The notes below the pieces were generated by a model. The model was not told the origin of the DNA. It did not search any database and was given only the letters and a program-made list of their open reading frames with translations. Below, in pieces: positions 1 to 10,706 of a stretch of 64,000 nt of DNA. This stretch comes from Neocallimastix lanati (nom. inval.) (Eukaryota > Neocallimastigomycota > Neocallimastigomycetes > Neocallimastigales > Neocallimastigaceae). Position 1 is the stretch's first letter; every line of letters begins with the position of its first letter. The translations under genes and the position numbers were made by a program. The stretch is taken from assembly GCA_016946835.1 (NCBI GenBank), contig JACVTC010000106.1, positions 598,050 through 662,049 of the forward strand, written 5' to 3'.

Positions 1-133
1 AAATAATATATATATATATATATATATAATAAACATTATATTGTATAAATAAATATTTAAAAAAAAAAAAAAAAAAAAAAAATACAAAAATTTAATAAAT
101 AAGTATTATTATTTTTAAAATTAATTGCTAATA

Positions 134-1794
134 ATGAGAAATAGTAATTCTACTGGCAATCGAGTAGACACTGGGTCCCTCCAAGAATTACTGGATCTAA
201 TAGAAATGCTGAAATTTGGAAGTTTAAAATTAATGATTGGTTTAAGAAGGAAGGCGTTGCTACCGATGAAGATAAATATAATTATATAATTATGGCTGCT
301 GAAGATGACATCGTAAAGGTAATTATGGAAAAAGTAAGAGAGGTAAATAGAACTCTTACTTTAGATGAATGTGTTGCTCTCATAAAAAAAGATATTGGAG
401 GGAAAACCAAAGGGATAACAATTATGAAAATATATTACAAGAATCTCACAGGAGAAATAAAAAAAGTTTAAATAATTATAAAAATATTCATCTAATATAC
501 AACCAATGGATACATATATTAATAACTTTAGTAATTCATTGAATAAAGAAAATAATAGAATATCTATTAACAGTTCTTCCAACAACTACAATGGATACAT
601 TGTTAATAGTAATTATTATAGTAATTATAATGATAATACATTTAAAACATGGAGTGGAAATAATAATCAGAGAAATTTTAGGAATTATAGAAAATTTAAA
701 ATGAATAATGATAATAACAATAATTTAAATATTAGCAATGAAAATTATAATAACAGTAATACTAATTTTTTCAATTTAAGAAAAAGGAAAATTTTAATAC
801 CAAATTTAAATAATAATTCAACAATTAATAATAGTAATAAAGGCAATAATTATACAGGAAATAACAACAATAAAGATAGTAACAATATTAATAATATTAA
901 TGAAAATGTAATTAATAATAATTCAATCAATAATATTGTCAATAATTGTATATCTAATTTGGTTACAAATAATAATATTAACAATAATAAAAATGACGCG
1001 TTGGATAAAACAGTAAATGTAGAACAAAATAAATTACCCGCGTTAAAAATGGATAATTTCAGAAAAAATAATAAAATAGGAAATATTAATAATAGAAAAT
1101 ATGAAACAAACGATAATATTTTAATTATTAAAGAAGAAAATAAAAATAATTTCACAGGTAATACAAATATTAAGAAAAATCAAAATAATAAAATAGTAAT
1201 TAATAGTACTGTAAAAATAAATATTAAAGCTACTAGTAGTAAGGAAAATATTAATTATAATAATAAAAATATTCTTGAGGACTCAGAAAATATAAATAGC
1301 AAAGGAAATAATCATAAAATTGTAAAAGAAGAAATGAATATTAATGAATCTATTAAAGTTGATAGTGTTAACAATAAAACTAATAATTATATAACTTCTA
1401 GTTTGATTAAGGAATTAAATATTAACGATAATAAATGTTTAAAAATAAATACTATTCAAATTACTTCATATGAAAATAAAAATGAGCAATTAAAAAAAAA
1501 GAGTATTTAATTAAAAATAATGTTAATATAAAAGAAAGAAAATTTGATAATAATATTTCTCCGATAAATGAACAAAATAAAATGGTAAAGGTTGGTAGTA
1601 TTAAGGAAATAAAAATAAAGAAAATTAAAAAGATAATTAAAATTCCCTTTATTCTTCAATATATTGGTAAAAATAAAATAAATATTAATAAATTAATGAT
1701 GCCCAAACCTGAGATCGCGTTAAAGGATATTATTATTTATAGCAACAATCGCGTTGATACCAAACGAACAATTAGGAATTATAGATATAAATGA
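134..1794 (+). pseudogene. Decayed Gag with Asn-rich tail (copy 1)
   Basis: Starts at ATG 134. The reading frame shifts within about 50 bases: from roughly 190 another frame reads DAEIWKF-type residues (NAEIWKFKINDWFKKEG) that match the N-terminus of the intact 669-aa protein at 5635-7644. About 75 codons of the Gag core are missing between the segment matching KKKYWRENQKG and the one matching YENILQES. The rest is open from 506 to 1510 (Asn/Ile/Lys-rich) and, after a frameshift in an A-run near 1495, from 1582 to 1794, ending in the conserved tail (RVDTKR..RNYRYK). The zinc knuckle present in the intact copy is missing. It cannot make a complete Gag. Confidence 0.8.
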
Positions 1795-1888
1795 TAATAA
1801 AAAATTAAAAATTATTATTTATATTAATTAAACCTTATATTTTCTTTTATAAAAAAATATATAGTTTAATTTTTAGCAAGGGCATTTC

Positions 1889-2257
1889 TGATATAAAACA
1901 AATATGTGTAGTAACATATTTGTATATTTAATAATAATTATTAAATATTAAATTTATATCTTTTTGATAATAATTATTTTATTTTATTTTATTTCAATAT
2001 GTATTATTATAATTATAATAATTATAATACTTTATTTCATATAAAATTTATATATTTCTATATATTAGAATATACAATTAATATATTACCTATTTCTTAT
2101 AAATAGATTAGATTATTTATATTAGAAATAGAGAACTCTTTTGTAAATTTTGAGGAATTAGAATTATTATTTTAATTGTACAAATATTATAATTTTATTA
2201 ATAAAATTTACTAAAGTACCATTATTTAAAACCCACTGCTTATAAATTATTGCACAT
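1889..2257 (+). repeat. 3' LTR of copy 1, lacking its last 17 bases
   Basis: Begins TGATATAAAACAAATATG like the other LTRs of the family but stops at ...TTGCACAT. The terminal segment AAAAGTCCCGCATATCA seen in the other copies is missing. The next base starts a second full LTR. Confidence 0.85.
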
Positions 2258-2643
2258 TGATATAAAACAAATATGTGTAGTAACATATTTGTATATTTAA
2301 TATTAATTATTAAATATTAAATTTATATCTTTTTGATAATAATTATTTTATTTTATTTTATTTCAATATGTATTATTATAATTATAATAATTATAATACT
2401 TTAATTCATATAAAATTAATATAGTTCTATATATTATAATATATAATTAATATATTATCTATTCCTTATAAATAGATTAGATTATTTATATTAGAAATAG
2501 AGAACTCTCTTGTAAAATTTTAGGAATTAGAATTATTATTTTAATTGTACGAATATTATAATTTTATTAATAAAATTTACTAAACTACCATTATTTAAAA
2601 CCCACTGCTTATAAATTATTGCACATAAAAGTCCCGCATATCA
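2258..2643 (+). repeat. 5' LTR of copy 2
   Basis: 386 bp, TGATAT...ATATCA (terminal TG...CA with a 6-bp inverted repeat). Aligns almost base for base with 4750-5135, and in reverse complement with 5162-5546 and 8104-8485. Confidence 0.9.
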
Positions 2644-2648
2644 AAAAT

Positions 2649-2665
2649 TGGTGGAGATATCGGGG
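2649..2665 (+). promoter_or_regulatory. Primer-binding site for minus-strand DNA synthesis
   Basis: TGGTGGAGATATCGGGG, five bases after the LTR end. It would pair with the 3' end of a tRNA ending CCCCGATATCTCCACCA, that is, a tRNA whose 5' acceptor strand starts GGAGATA. The same 17 bases occur after the LTR of the minus-strand copy (8082-8098) and after the gypsy 5' LTR (58470-58486). Confidence 0.75.
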
Positions 2666-3273
2666 ATGTGCTATGTAAAAAATAATTTATAAGTAGTGGT
2701 GTTTAGTAATTTTGTTAATTAATTATAAATCCGTATATATTTACATAAATTCTCATTAGTTAGGATTAATATATATATATGTTTAGGATATAGATTTTTA
2801 ATTTTTTTTATTGGTTATTTATAGTTATTTTATCTTTGGTGAAGAGAAAATTATACAATATATGTTATTTCATTCATTTTAGTATAATTTAAATAAATTG
2901 TTTTAAAATAATTAAATATTCGGAAATCTAATAAAAATATATATATATAAATAATTTATTAATATAGTGTTAGTGTTAAAAGTAAGGTAGTTTAAGTAGG
3001 ATAATAATAAAAATTAGAGAGTGAAATAGTAAAAATATTGTTATTTTAATTTGCATTTTAGTGAATAATTTAGATAAAATATATAATAGGAATATTTTTT
3101 TAAATAAAATAAGAGTAGGAAGATATAAATAGTGTAGTTTAAATGTGTTAAAACTTAGGAATAAAATTACAATATATATAAGTATAATAAGATAAAAATA
3201 TTGTGTATTTTAATAGTAGTATATTTAATAATATTAATTAATAGTACATTTTAAAAATAGATATAGAAATAAA

Positions 3274-3789
3274 ATGGATATAAATCAAGATAACCTAACA
3301 GAAAAATTACAATTGTTAAAATTGTTAATTCAAAAAGGTAGATTTGAAACTGGAGTTAGCGATGACGTGAATGAATTAGATGAGTTTGTAGATGGTGAAT
3401 CAATGGGAATATTAGCTCTTGTTGATAATAAGGAAGCTAGGTGTATTTTAAAAGGATACGATGAAAATAGTTTGGTAAATCGTAGTTTTCTGGAAAAATA
3501 TATTCTTAATCATTGTATTGATGACTCAAGTATTACTGAAATAACTAAACTTACAATTTTAAATTTAACTATTGGTGGTGTTCAAAAAAATGTAATATTC
3601 AGAGTAGTTGAGAAAGAAAATCCATTTTATGATATTAGTTTGAATTTTAAAACACAAAGAGAATTAGGAATTATTATTGACCCAAGCGACAATTTAATTC
3701 TTTTGAAACAAGGAACTTCTGAATTTAGAGTGGTAGCTGAACTTGAAAAATTATCTGTTTTAAATAAAAGAATCAATAAAAATGAAGAA

Positions 3790-3841
<52 letters not shown>

Positions 3842-4395
3842 GTAATAAAATTAATAATACTAAAAATGACGCTGTTGATGACATAATAAACGCGAAACAA
3901 AACAAATTAAACGCGTTAAAATTGGATAATTTCAGAGAAAATAATAAATTAGTAAATAATAGTAATAGCAAATGCAAAACAAACAATAATATTATAATTA
4001 CTAAAGAAGAAAATAAAAATAATATTAAAGGTAGTGCAAATATTAAGAAAAATCAAAATAATAATATTGAGATTAATAGTATTGTAATAATAAATAATAA
4101 GGAAAATATTAATTCAAATGGTAAAAATAAAAATATTATTAATAATTCTGAAAATATAAGAAACAAAATAAATAGTCATACAATTGTAGAAGAAGTAATA
4201 AATATCAATGAATCTGTTAAAGTTGATAGCATTATCAATAGAATTAATAAATCTATAATTTCTGGTTTGGTTACGGAAATAAATATTATTGATAGTAACA
4301 ATTCAAAAGTAGATAATATTCAAATTATTTCAAATGCCAATAAAAATGAACAATTTATAAAAAAAATTATTCAGTTAATAATATTACTAATATAA
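3274..4395 (+). CDS. Retropepsin-like head fused to Asn-rich tail
   Basis: A 373-aa protein from ATG 3274. Residues about 40-145 align with the protease region of the gypsy Pol at 61.7-62.1 kb. The best match is the C-terminal half: FRVVEKENPFYD and NFKTQ here against FRIIEKEDSFYD and NFKTQ there. Where the gypsy enzyme has the active-site segment LIDSCSNLSIV, this protein has ILKGYDENSLV, so the catalytic Asp appears to be gone. An AAT-repeat Asn run follows (residues about 170-190), then a tail shared with the Gag-type copies (KNDAVDD, QNKLNALKLDNFREN). A frameshift near 4370 cuts the tail short. An inactive, perhaps structural or regulatory, protease relative is one reading; simple decay is the other. 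Confidence 0.7.
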
Positions 4396-4664
4396 AAGAA
4401 AGAAAAATTAATAATAATAATTCTCCGGTTGATTTTAGTAATATTATAAATGTAGATAGTGATAAGAAAATACAAATTAATAAAATTAAAAAAATAATTA
4501 AAATTCCCTTTATTCTTATTCAATATATTGGTAAAAATAAAATAAATATTTATAAAATTATGATGCCCAAAACTGAAATCGCATTAAAGGAGATTATTAA
4601 TTATAGTAACAATCGCGTAGATACCAAACGGACAAATAGAAATTATAAATATAAAAGAAAATAA
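4396..4664 (+). pseudogene. Frameshifted remainder of the shared tail (copy 2)
   Basis: In another frame this stretch reads the conserved C-terminus found in copies 1 and 3 (KIKKIIKIPFILIQ, MMPKTEIALKEII, RVDTKR), ending at TAA 4662-4664. It is out of frame with 3274-4395, probably through slippage in an A-run. Confidence 0.75.
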
Positions 4665-4749
4665 AATTTTAAAATTATTATTTATATTAATTAAACCTTA
4701 TATTTTCTTTTAAAAAAAATATATAGTTTAATTTTAGCAAGGGCATTTC

Positions 4750-5135
4750 TGATATAAAACAAATATGTGTAGTAACATATTTGTATATTTAATATTAATT
4801 ATTAAATATTAAATTTATATCTTTTTGATAATAATTATTTTATTTTGCTTTATTTCAATATGTATTATAATTATAATAATTATAATACTTTAATTCATAT
4901 AAAATTAATATAGTTCTATATATTAGAATATATAATTAATATATAACCTATTTCTTATAAATAAATTAGATTATTTATATTAGAAATAGAGAACTCTTTT
5001 GTAAAATTTTAGGAATTAGAATTATTATTTTAATTGTACGAATATTATAATTTTATTAATAAAATTTACTAAACTATCATTATTTAAAACCCACCACTGC
5101 TTATAAATTATTGCACATAAAAGTCCCGCATATCA
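4750..5135 (+). repeat. 3' LTR of copy 2
   Basis: 386 bp, TGATAT...ATATCA, near-identical to 2258-2643. Preceded by the purine-rich AGCAAGGG stretch. It lies 26 bp from the 3' LTR of the oppositely oriented copy 3, so the two LTRs form a large inverted repeat. Confidence 0.9.
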
Positions 5136-5161
5136 TTCTTAACCTCACGTGATAAAATTTT
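5136..5161 (+). pseudogene. Stub of the copia polyprotein between two LTRs
   Basis: 26 bp. If the element 5162-8485 and one copy of the 4-bp duplication TTTT are removed, these bases join 8486 onward in frame and read LTSRDKILHKSS. This fits the conserved copia motif SRDVxFDE between integrase and reverse transcriptase (the other copia here has LVRETIFDED). So they are copia sequence, cut off on the left by the copy 2 LTR. Confidence 0.65.
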
Positions 5162-5546
5162 TGATATACGAGACTTTTATGTGCAATAATTTATAAGCAG
5201 TGGGTTTTAAATAATGGTAGTTTAGTAATTTTATTAATAAAATTATAATATTCGTACAATTAAAGTAATAATTCTAATTCCTAAAAATTTACAAGAGAGT
5301 TCTCTATTTCAAATATAAATAATTTAATCTATTTATAAGAAATAGGTAATATATTAATTATATATTCTAATATATAGAACTATATAAATTTTATATGAAA
5401 TAAAGTATTATAATTATTATAATTATAATAATACATATTGAAATAAAATAAAATAAAATAATTATTATCAAAAAGATATAAATTTAATATTTAATAATTA
5501 TTATTAAATATACAAATATGTTACTACACATATTTGTTTTATATCA
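5162..5546 (-). repeat. 3' LTR of copy 3
   Basis: 385 bp, same family as 4750-5135 in reverse orientation. On the minus strand it is preceded by AGCAAGGGCATTTT, the probable polypurine tract. Confidence 0.9.
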
Positions 5547-5634
5547 AAAATGCCCTTGCTAAAAATTAAACTATATATTTATTCTATAAAAGAAAATATA
5601 TGGTTTAATTACAATTAATAATAATTTAAAAATT

Positions 5635-7644
5635 TTATTTTCTTTTATATCTATAATTTCTAATTATTCGTTTTGTATCAACTCGATTGTTGTTATAACT
5701 AATAATCTCTTTTAACATAATCTCAGGTTTGGGCATCAAAATTTTATTAATATTTATTTTATCTTTATCATTATTTTGAATAAGAATAAAGGGAATTTTA
5801 ATTATCTTTTTAATTTTCTTTATTTTTATTTCCTTAATACTACCAGCCTTTACCATTTTATTTTGTTCATTTATCGGAGAAATATTATTATCAATTTTTC
5901 TTTCTTTTATATTAACATTATTTTTAATTAAATACTCTTTTTTTGTAAATTGCTCATTTTTATTTTCATATAAAGTAATTTGAATAGTATTTATTTTTAA
6001 ACATTTATTATCGTTAATATTTAATTCCTTAATCAAACTAAAAGTTATAGAATTATTAGTTTTATTATTAACACTATTAACTTTAATAGATTCATTGATA
6101 TTTATTTCTTCTTCTACAATTTTATGACTATTTCCTTTGTTATCTGTGAAATTATTTTTATTTTCTTCTTTAATAATTAAAATATTATTGTTTGTTTCAT
6201 ATTTCCTATTATTAGTATTTCCTATTTTATTATTTTTTTCTCTGAAATTATCTATTTTTAACATGTTTAATTTATTTTGTTCCACTTTTATTACGTCATC
6301 CATTGTATCATTTTTATTATTATTAATTTTATTATTATAATTATTATTTTTATTATTATTAATATTCATATTATTTTTGTTATTGTTATAATTCTTAGTC
6401 AAGTTCGGTATATTATTATTTAAAATGTTATTATTTATTTTATTCTTATTTATACTCTCATTAATGTTATCAATATTATTTTTATCTTTACTGCTGCCAT
6501 TTCCTTTATAATTACTATTCTTGTTACTATTGTTAATTGTTGAATTATTATTTAATTTTGGTTTTAAAATTTTCCGATTTATTAAATTGTATGATATATT
6601 ATTATCACTAATATTATCATAATTTCCAACCCTAACCCCTAAATTATTGATGTTATTAATATCTATACTATTATTATTATTTTTGGAATTTCCTTTAGCT
6701 TTAATTAGTGATGCATATCTATCATCTTTACTTCGTCTAGTACCAGTGAAATAGCTTTTGGGAGAATTGATGTAATTAGAAAAATTATGATCTTGTTTTA
6801 TTCTGACCAAGTTAGCACAATTCTTAGTAAGATGACCAGGCTTATCACAAAAGAAACAAGTTTTAATTTGTAAATGTTTCATTTTATTTACATTATTATA
6901 ATTATTTGGGATATTATAATTAACTTTATGGATATCATTAGAAGGCATATTTATAGAAGTACTCCTCAAGTTCCTAAAATTCGTACAATTTCTATTCCAT
7001 GAATTATTAGTGTTATTAATAGAAGTAACAATTGGTTGCTTAATAGATGAATAATTATTATAATTATATGAACTTCTTTCATTTCTCCAGCGAGATTCCT
7101 GTAATATATTTTCGTATTTTTCTGCCTTTCTACAAGCATCTACTAAAGAATCATATTCCTCCATTGCAATCCTTATATAAATTTGTGTTCTTGGTAGAAG
7201 AGCATTCACATAATCTATAACTGAAATAGAAGCTTTATCTTCCGTTTCCAATTGATCATATAAATCTAAGTATTTCGTATTAAAATTATACACCGTCTCT
7301 TTTGGCTCAATAATTAAACGTTTTAATTGTCTTAATTTGTCGCCCTTTTGGTTTTCTCTCCAATATTTCTTTTTTATGAGATCAACACATTCATCTAATG
7401 TAAGAGCTCTATTTACCTTTGTTTCTTTTTTCATAAGTACCCTTACAATATCATCTTCAGCAGCCGCAATAATGTAACTAAATTTCTTTATATCGGTAGT
7501 AATACCTTCTCTCCTAAACCAATTATTAATTCTAAATTTCCATATTTCTGCATCTCTACTAGATCCACCAATTCTCGGAAGAGTACTAGTATCAACGTTA
7601 ACCTTACCCGAACTTGTACTTCTGAGGGAACCGGTACCTGGCAT
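5635..7644 (-). CDS. Gag protein with long Asn-rich tail
   Basis: 669 aa from ATG 7644. Residues about 30-180 form a Ty3/gypsy-type Gag core: the segment from LKRLIIEPKETVYNF to AEKYENIL aligns with residues about 127-200 of the gypsy Gag at 59.9-60.85 kb. A CCHC zinc knuckle (CFFCDKPGHLTKNC, residues 263-276, CX2CX4HX4C) should bind RNA and package transcripts. The remaining 390 residues are rich in Asn, Ile and Lys and end in a basic tail conserved among the three copies. No protease or polymerase follows. The role is likely assembly of the particle that carries the element's own RNA, with enzymes from a helper element. The tail is much longer than in an ordinary Gag and its function is unknown. 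Confidence 0.85.
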   Translation of the reverse strand: MPGTGSLRSTSSGKVNVDTSTLPRIGGSSRDAEIWKFRINNWFRREGITTDIKKFSYIIAAAEDDIVRVLMKKETKVNRALTLDECVDLIKKKYWRENQKGDKLRQLKRLIIEPKETVYNFNTKYLDLYDQLETEDKASISVIDYVNALLPRTQIYIRIAMEEYDSLVDACRKAEKYENILQESRWRNERSSYNYNNYSSIKQPIVTSINNTNNSWNRNCTNFRNLRSTSINMPSNDIHKVNYNIPNNYNNVNKMKHLQIKTCFFCDKPGHLTKNCANLVRIKQDHNFSNYINSPKSYFTGTRRSKDDRYASLIKAKGNSKNNNNSIDINNINNLGVRVGNYDNISDNNISYNLINRKILKPKLNNNSTINNSNKNSNYKGNGSSKDKNNIDNINESINKNKINNNILNNNIPNLTKNYNNNKNNMNINNNKNNNYNNKINNNKNDTMDDVIKVEQNKLNMLKIDNFREKNNKIGNTNNRKYETNNNILIIKEENKNNFTDNKGNSHKIVEEEININESIKVNSVNNKTNNSITFSLIKELNINDNKCLKINTIQITLYENKNEQFTKKEYLIKNNVNIKERKIDNNISPINEQNKMVKAGSIKEIKIKKIKKIIKIPFILIQNNDKDKININKILMPKPEIMLKEIISYNNNRVDTKRIIRNYRYKRK

Positions 7645-8081
7645 TTTATTTCCAATTAATTAATTATGCAGTTATTCGTTATTAATACTGTTATTTGTTA
7701 TTAATATTTAATATTATATATATATTTATATATATATATATTATTATTATTTTTTTTTTTTTTTTTTTTTATTTTTATTATTATTATTTAATATAATTAT
7801 AATTTTTTTCCTAATACTTATTAATATTTATTTATTTTAAAACAATTTATTTAAACTATACTAAAATGAATGGAAATAGATATAATACATAACTCTCTCT
7901 TCACCAAAAAAATAAAATAATTATAAATAGCCAATAAAAAAAAAATAAAAATTTATATCCAAAACAGTGTATTTTAATTAATCCTAACTGAAGAGAATTT
8001 ATGTAAATATATACGGATTTATAATTAATTAACAAAATTACTAAACACCACTACTTATAAATTACTTTTTACACAGCACAT

Positions 8082-8098
8082 CCCCGATATCTCCACCA
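8082..8098 (-). promoter_or_regulatory. Primer-binding site of copy 3
   Basis: On the minus strand TGGTGGAGATATCGGGG, five bases inside the 5' LTR. Identical to 2649-2665 and 58470-58486. Confidence 0.75.
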
Positions 8099-8103
8099 AT
8101 TTT

Positions 8104-8485
8104 TGATATACGGGACTTTTATGTGCAATAATTTATAAGCAGTGGGTTTTAAATAATGGTAGTTTAGTAATTTTATTAATAAAATTATAATATTCGTACA
8201 ATTAAAATAATAATTCTAATTCCTAAAAATTTACAAGAGAGTTCTCTATTTCAAATATAAATAATTTAATCTATTTATAAGAAATAGGTAATATATTAAT
8301 TATATATTCTAATATATAGAACTATATAAATTTTATATGAAATAAAGTATTATAATTATTATAATTATAATACATATTGAAATAAAATAAAATAAAATAA
8401 TTATTATCAAAAAGATATAAATTTAATATTTAATAATTATTATTAAATATACAAATATGTTACTACACATATTTGTTTTATATCA
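8104..8485 (-). repeat. 5' LTR of copy 3
   Basis: 382 bp, TGATAT...ATATCA on the minus strand, nearly identical to 5162-5546; one visible difference is a 3-bp gap in an AAT/ATT-rich stretch. Confidence 0.9.
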
Positions 8486-10695
8486 TTTTACATAAATCTT
8501 CATCTGAAAATTTGGAAAATGATAATACATATGATCATAATAATAATACTAGTGATCGACATAAAATTATTGAAATTTCTAATAAAACTATGGATAATAA
8601 AAATTCATCAAAAAATGATGAAAATTTTAATAATAAAAATTTTTTATCAAACAATGACAATAAAATTACAAATTTTAAAAATTCCAACACACCCATTAAT
8701 AAAATTACTAATAATTTACCTATTTCATCAAACTCGCAAAATGATAATACTTTTAATAATTATACCCTTAATAAGGCTTCAAATGATACTATTATTTCCA
8801 ACTCCTAAGTTGATATTTCTTCACAAGACATCAATAATTCTAATACTCAAGATTCACCAAAAATTGATATTAATATTTCTGATAATTCCAATTTTAACAA
8901 TCCAATCAATACCAATAATAATCTGCAATACAACGATGATTTATACCAAGATAATCAGTCTCTTACATCAATTGCTCATAATATTATTAAATCTAATGAA
9001 AATGAAATTATGGATGATATAATGATTAATAACGATGAAGTTAATAATTCTCATTCTTCCAGAAAACGTTCTTTACCCCCAAATTCTCCAGATTCCAAAA
9101 CAGTTATTCCTTCTACTCTTAGAACTTTAAGAAGAAAGTTGGATATTGATGATTCCTATATGATCGCTTCTATTTATTCTGATTCCCCAAATAGCTATGA
9201 TGAAGCTATTAGTTGCAAAAATAAAAATCGCTGGATTAATGCCATTAAAGATGAATTAAATAATTTATATTCAAATAAGATTATGACTTTTGTTTCAAAA
9301 GTTCCTCCTGGAAAAAACATTATTTCTACGAAATGGGTTTTTGCTACTAAGAGGGATAGTAATAATTTTATTTACAAATATAAAGCTCGTCTGGTTGCCA
9401 GAGGCTTCCGTCAAAAATGGGGTATTGATTATGATCTTACTTATTCCCCAACTTTAAATATTGATAGTCTTAAACTCATTTTTGCTTTATCTGATGCTTT
9501 TCATTGGGACATTTTTCAACTCGATATTAAGGCTGCTTACCTTAATGCTCCTCTCGACAAGGATATTTACACTACCATTCCTAAAGGCGATATAAACTTT
9601 GGGAGGGGATACTGGAAACTAAACAAAGCATTATATGGCCTTAAGCAATCCGGTAGACAGTGGTATGAAACAATAAGAAAATTTTTAATTAATAATAATT
9701 TTGAACAAATAAAAGCCGAACAATGTATATTCAAACATACAATAAATAATAAAACAAAATGTATAATTGGACTCTATGTTGATGACATGGTCATTGCTGG
9801 TGAAATAAAATTTATCAAAGATATAATATCAAAAATTAAAAGAAAATTCAAAATATCAAATTGTGGACCAATCGAATATATTTTAGGTATTAAAGTAGAA
9901 AAACAAAATAATAGTTATATAATTTCACAGAAAAGCTTTATTGAAAATATGTTAGAAAAATTCAACATAAACAATACTCGAAAAAGAAAAACACCCTGCA
10001 CAGGAGACAATGATATATCCGAAAATAAAAAGCCTTTCGATAAAACAATATACAAAAGTGCAATTGGATCCTTAATTTATTTATCAAAATGTACAAGGCC
10101 GGAAATTTCTTTCGCTGTAAATAAAGCTTCCAGAAAATGCGAACAACCAACAATTTCAGACTGGAACAAAGTAATAAATATTTTAAAATATATAAATAGT
10201 ACAAAAGATTATAAAATTAAATATGATGGAAAAGGGGAGTTAATTGCATACACGGACTCAGATTTCACAGGCGATAAAATTGATAAAAAGTCTACTTCAG
10301 GTGGAATTATTTTAATGGGAAAAAGTCCTATATGCTAGATATCTAAAAAACAAACGTGCGTTGCTACTTCTACCGCAGAGGCCAAATATATAAGTACTTC
10401 AGAAAACGTCAAGAAAATATTATGGATAAGAAACATTATTAAAGAAATATTAAATAAGAAATTAAATATAACAATCTACACTGATAATCAAGCAAGTAAA
10501 TGTATAATGGAAAATGGTGAAATCAATACTAAGTTAAAACATATAGATGTCAGATACCATTTCAATAGAGATAACATATTAAAGAAAAGAATAAATCTAA
10601 AATATATAGACACGGAAAACATTCTAGCCGACATATAAACAAAAGATTCAAATGGTGCAAAAATACTAAAATTTACAAATAATATTTTTATATAA
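8486..10695 (+). pseudogene. Ty1/copia polyprotein, C-terminal part (RT and RNase H)
   Basis: One continuous frame from 8486 to TAA 10693-10695, broken by three nonsense codons: TAA 8806-8808, TAG 10336-10338 (at the Trp of the conserved CWSSRKQ) and TAA 10636-10638. Order: Asn/Ser-rich linker (8490-9120), reverse transcriptase from about 9150 (KWVFATKRD, QLDIKAAYLNAPL, YGLKQSGRQW, catalytic YVDDMVIAG), then RNase H (YTDSDFTGD, ADI-TK). It is a relative, not a duplicate, of the minus-strand copia at 18.1-22.0 kb. The upstream half was cut off by copies 1-2 of the gag-tail family. Confidence 0.85.
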
Positions 10696-10706
10696 AAATC
10701 TCATTT

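Larger units (their letters stand above)
1..2257 (+). mobile_element. Gag-tail LTR element, copy 1 (5' end outside window or lost)
   Basis: Leader, decayed gag-tail reading frame and 3' LTR of the same non-autonomous LTR family that is intact at 5162-8485. The first 130 bases are (AT)n and a run of A, like the leader of the intact copy just before its ATG. No 5' LTR is visible. The internal part ends with a purine-rich stretch around AGCAAGGGCATTTC just before the LTR at 1889, the likely polypurine tract. The element is followed directly, with no spacer, by the 5' LTR of copy 2. Confidence 0.8.
2258..5135 (+). mobile_element. Protease-head LTR element (copy 2)
   Basis: Complete LTR-to-LTR unit of 2878 bp: 386-bp 5' LTR (2258-2643), primer-binding site (2649-2665), a leader of about 600 bp that matches the leader of the minus-strand copy near the LTR, one reading frame with a retropepsin-like head and Asn-rich tail, a polypurine stretch, and a 386-bp 3' LTR (4750-5135). 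There is no reverse transcriptase, RNase H or integrase, so it must rely on enzymes supplied in trans. No target duplication is visible, because copy 1 abuts its left side. Confidence 0.85.
5162..8485 (-). mobile_element. Gag-tail LTR element, copy 3 (intact, young)
   Basis: 3324 bp on the minus strand: 5' LTR 8104-8485, primer-binding site 8082-8098, leader, one 669-aa gag-tail ORF, purine tract, 3' LTR 5162-5546. Flanked by TTTT at 5158-5161 and 8486-8489, a plausible 4-bp target duplication; the solo LTR of the same family at 51.2 kb has a 4-bp duplication too. In the stretch I compared by eye the two LTRs differ at only a few positions, so insertion is recent. No RT, RNase H or integrase. 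It lies inside a copia element. Confidence 0.9.

Noticed and set aside
8519-9022. Ile/Leu-rich open frame overlapping the copia region
   Set aside because: Frame-shadow of the copia linker; low complexity and no start context.
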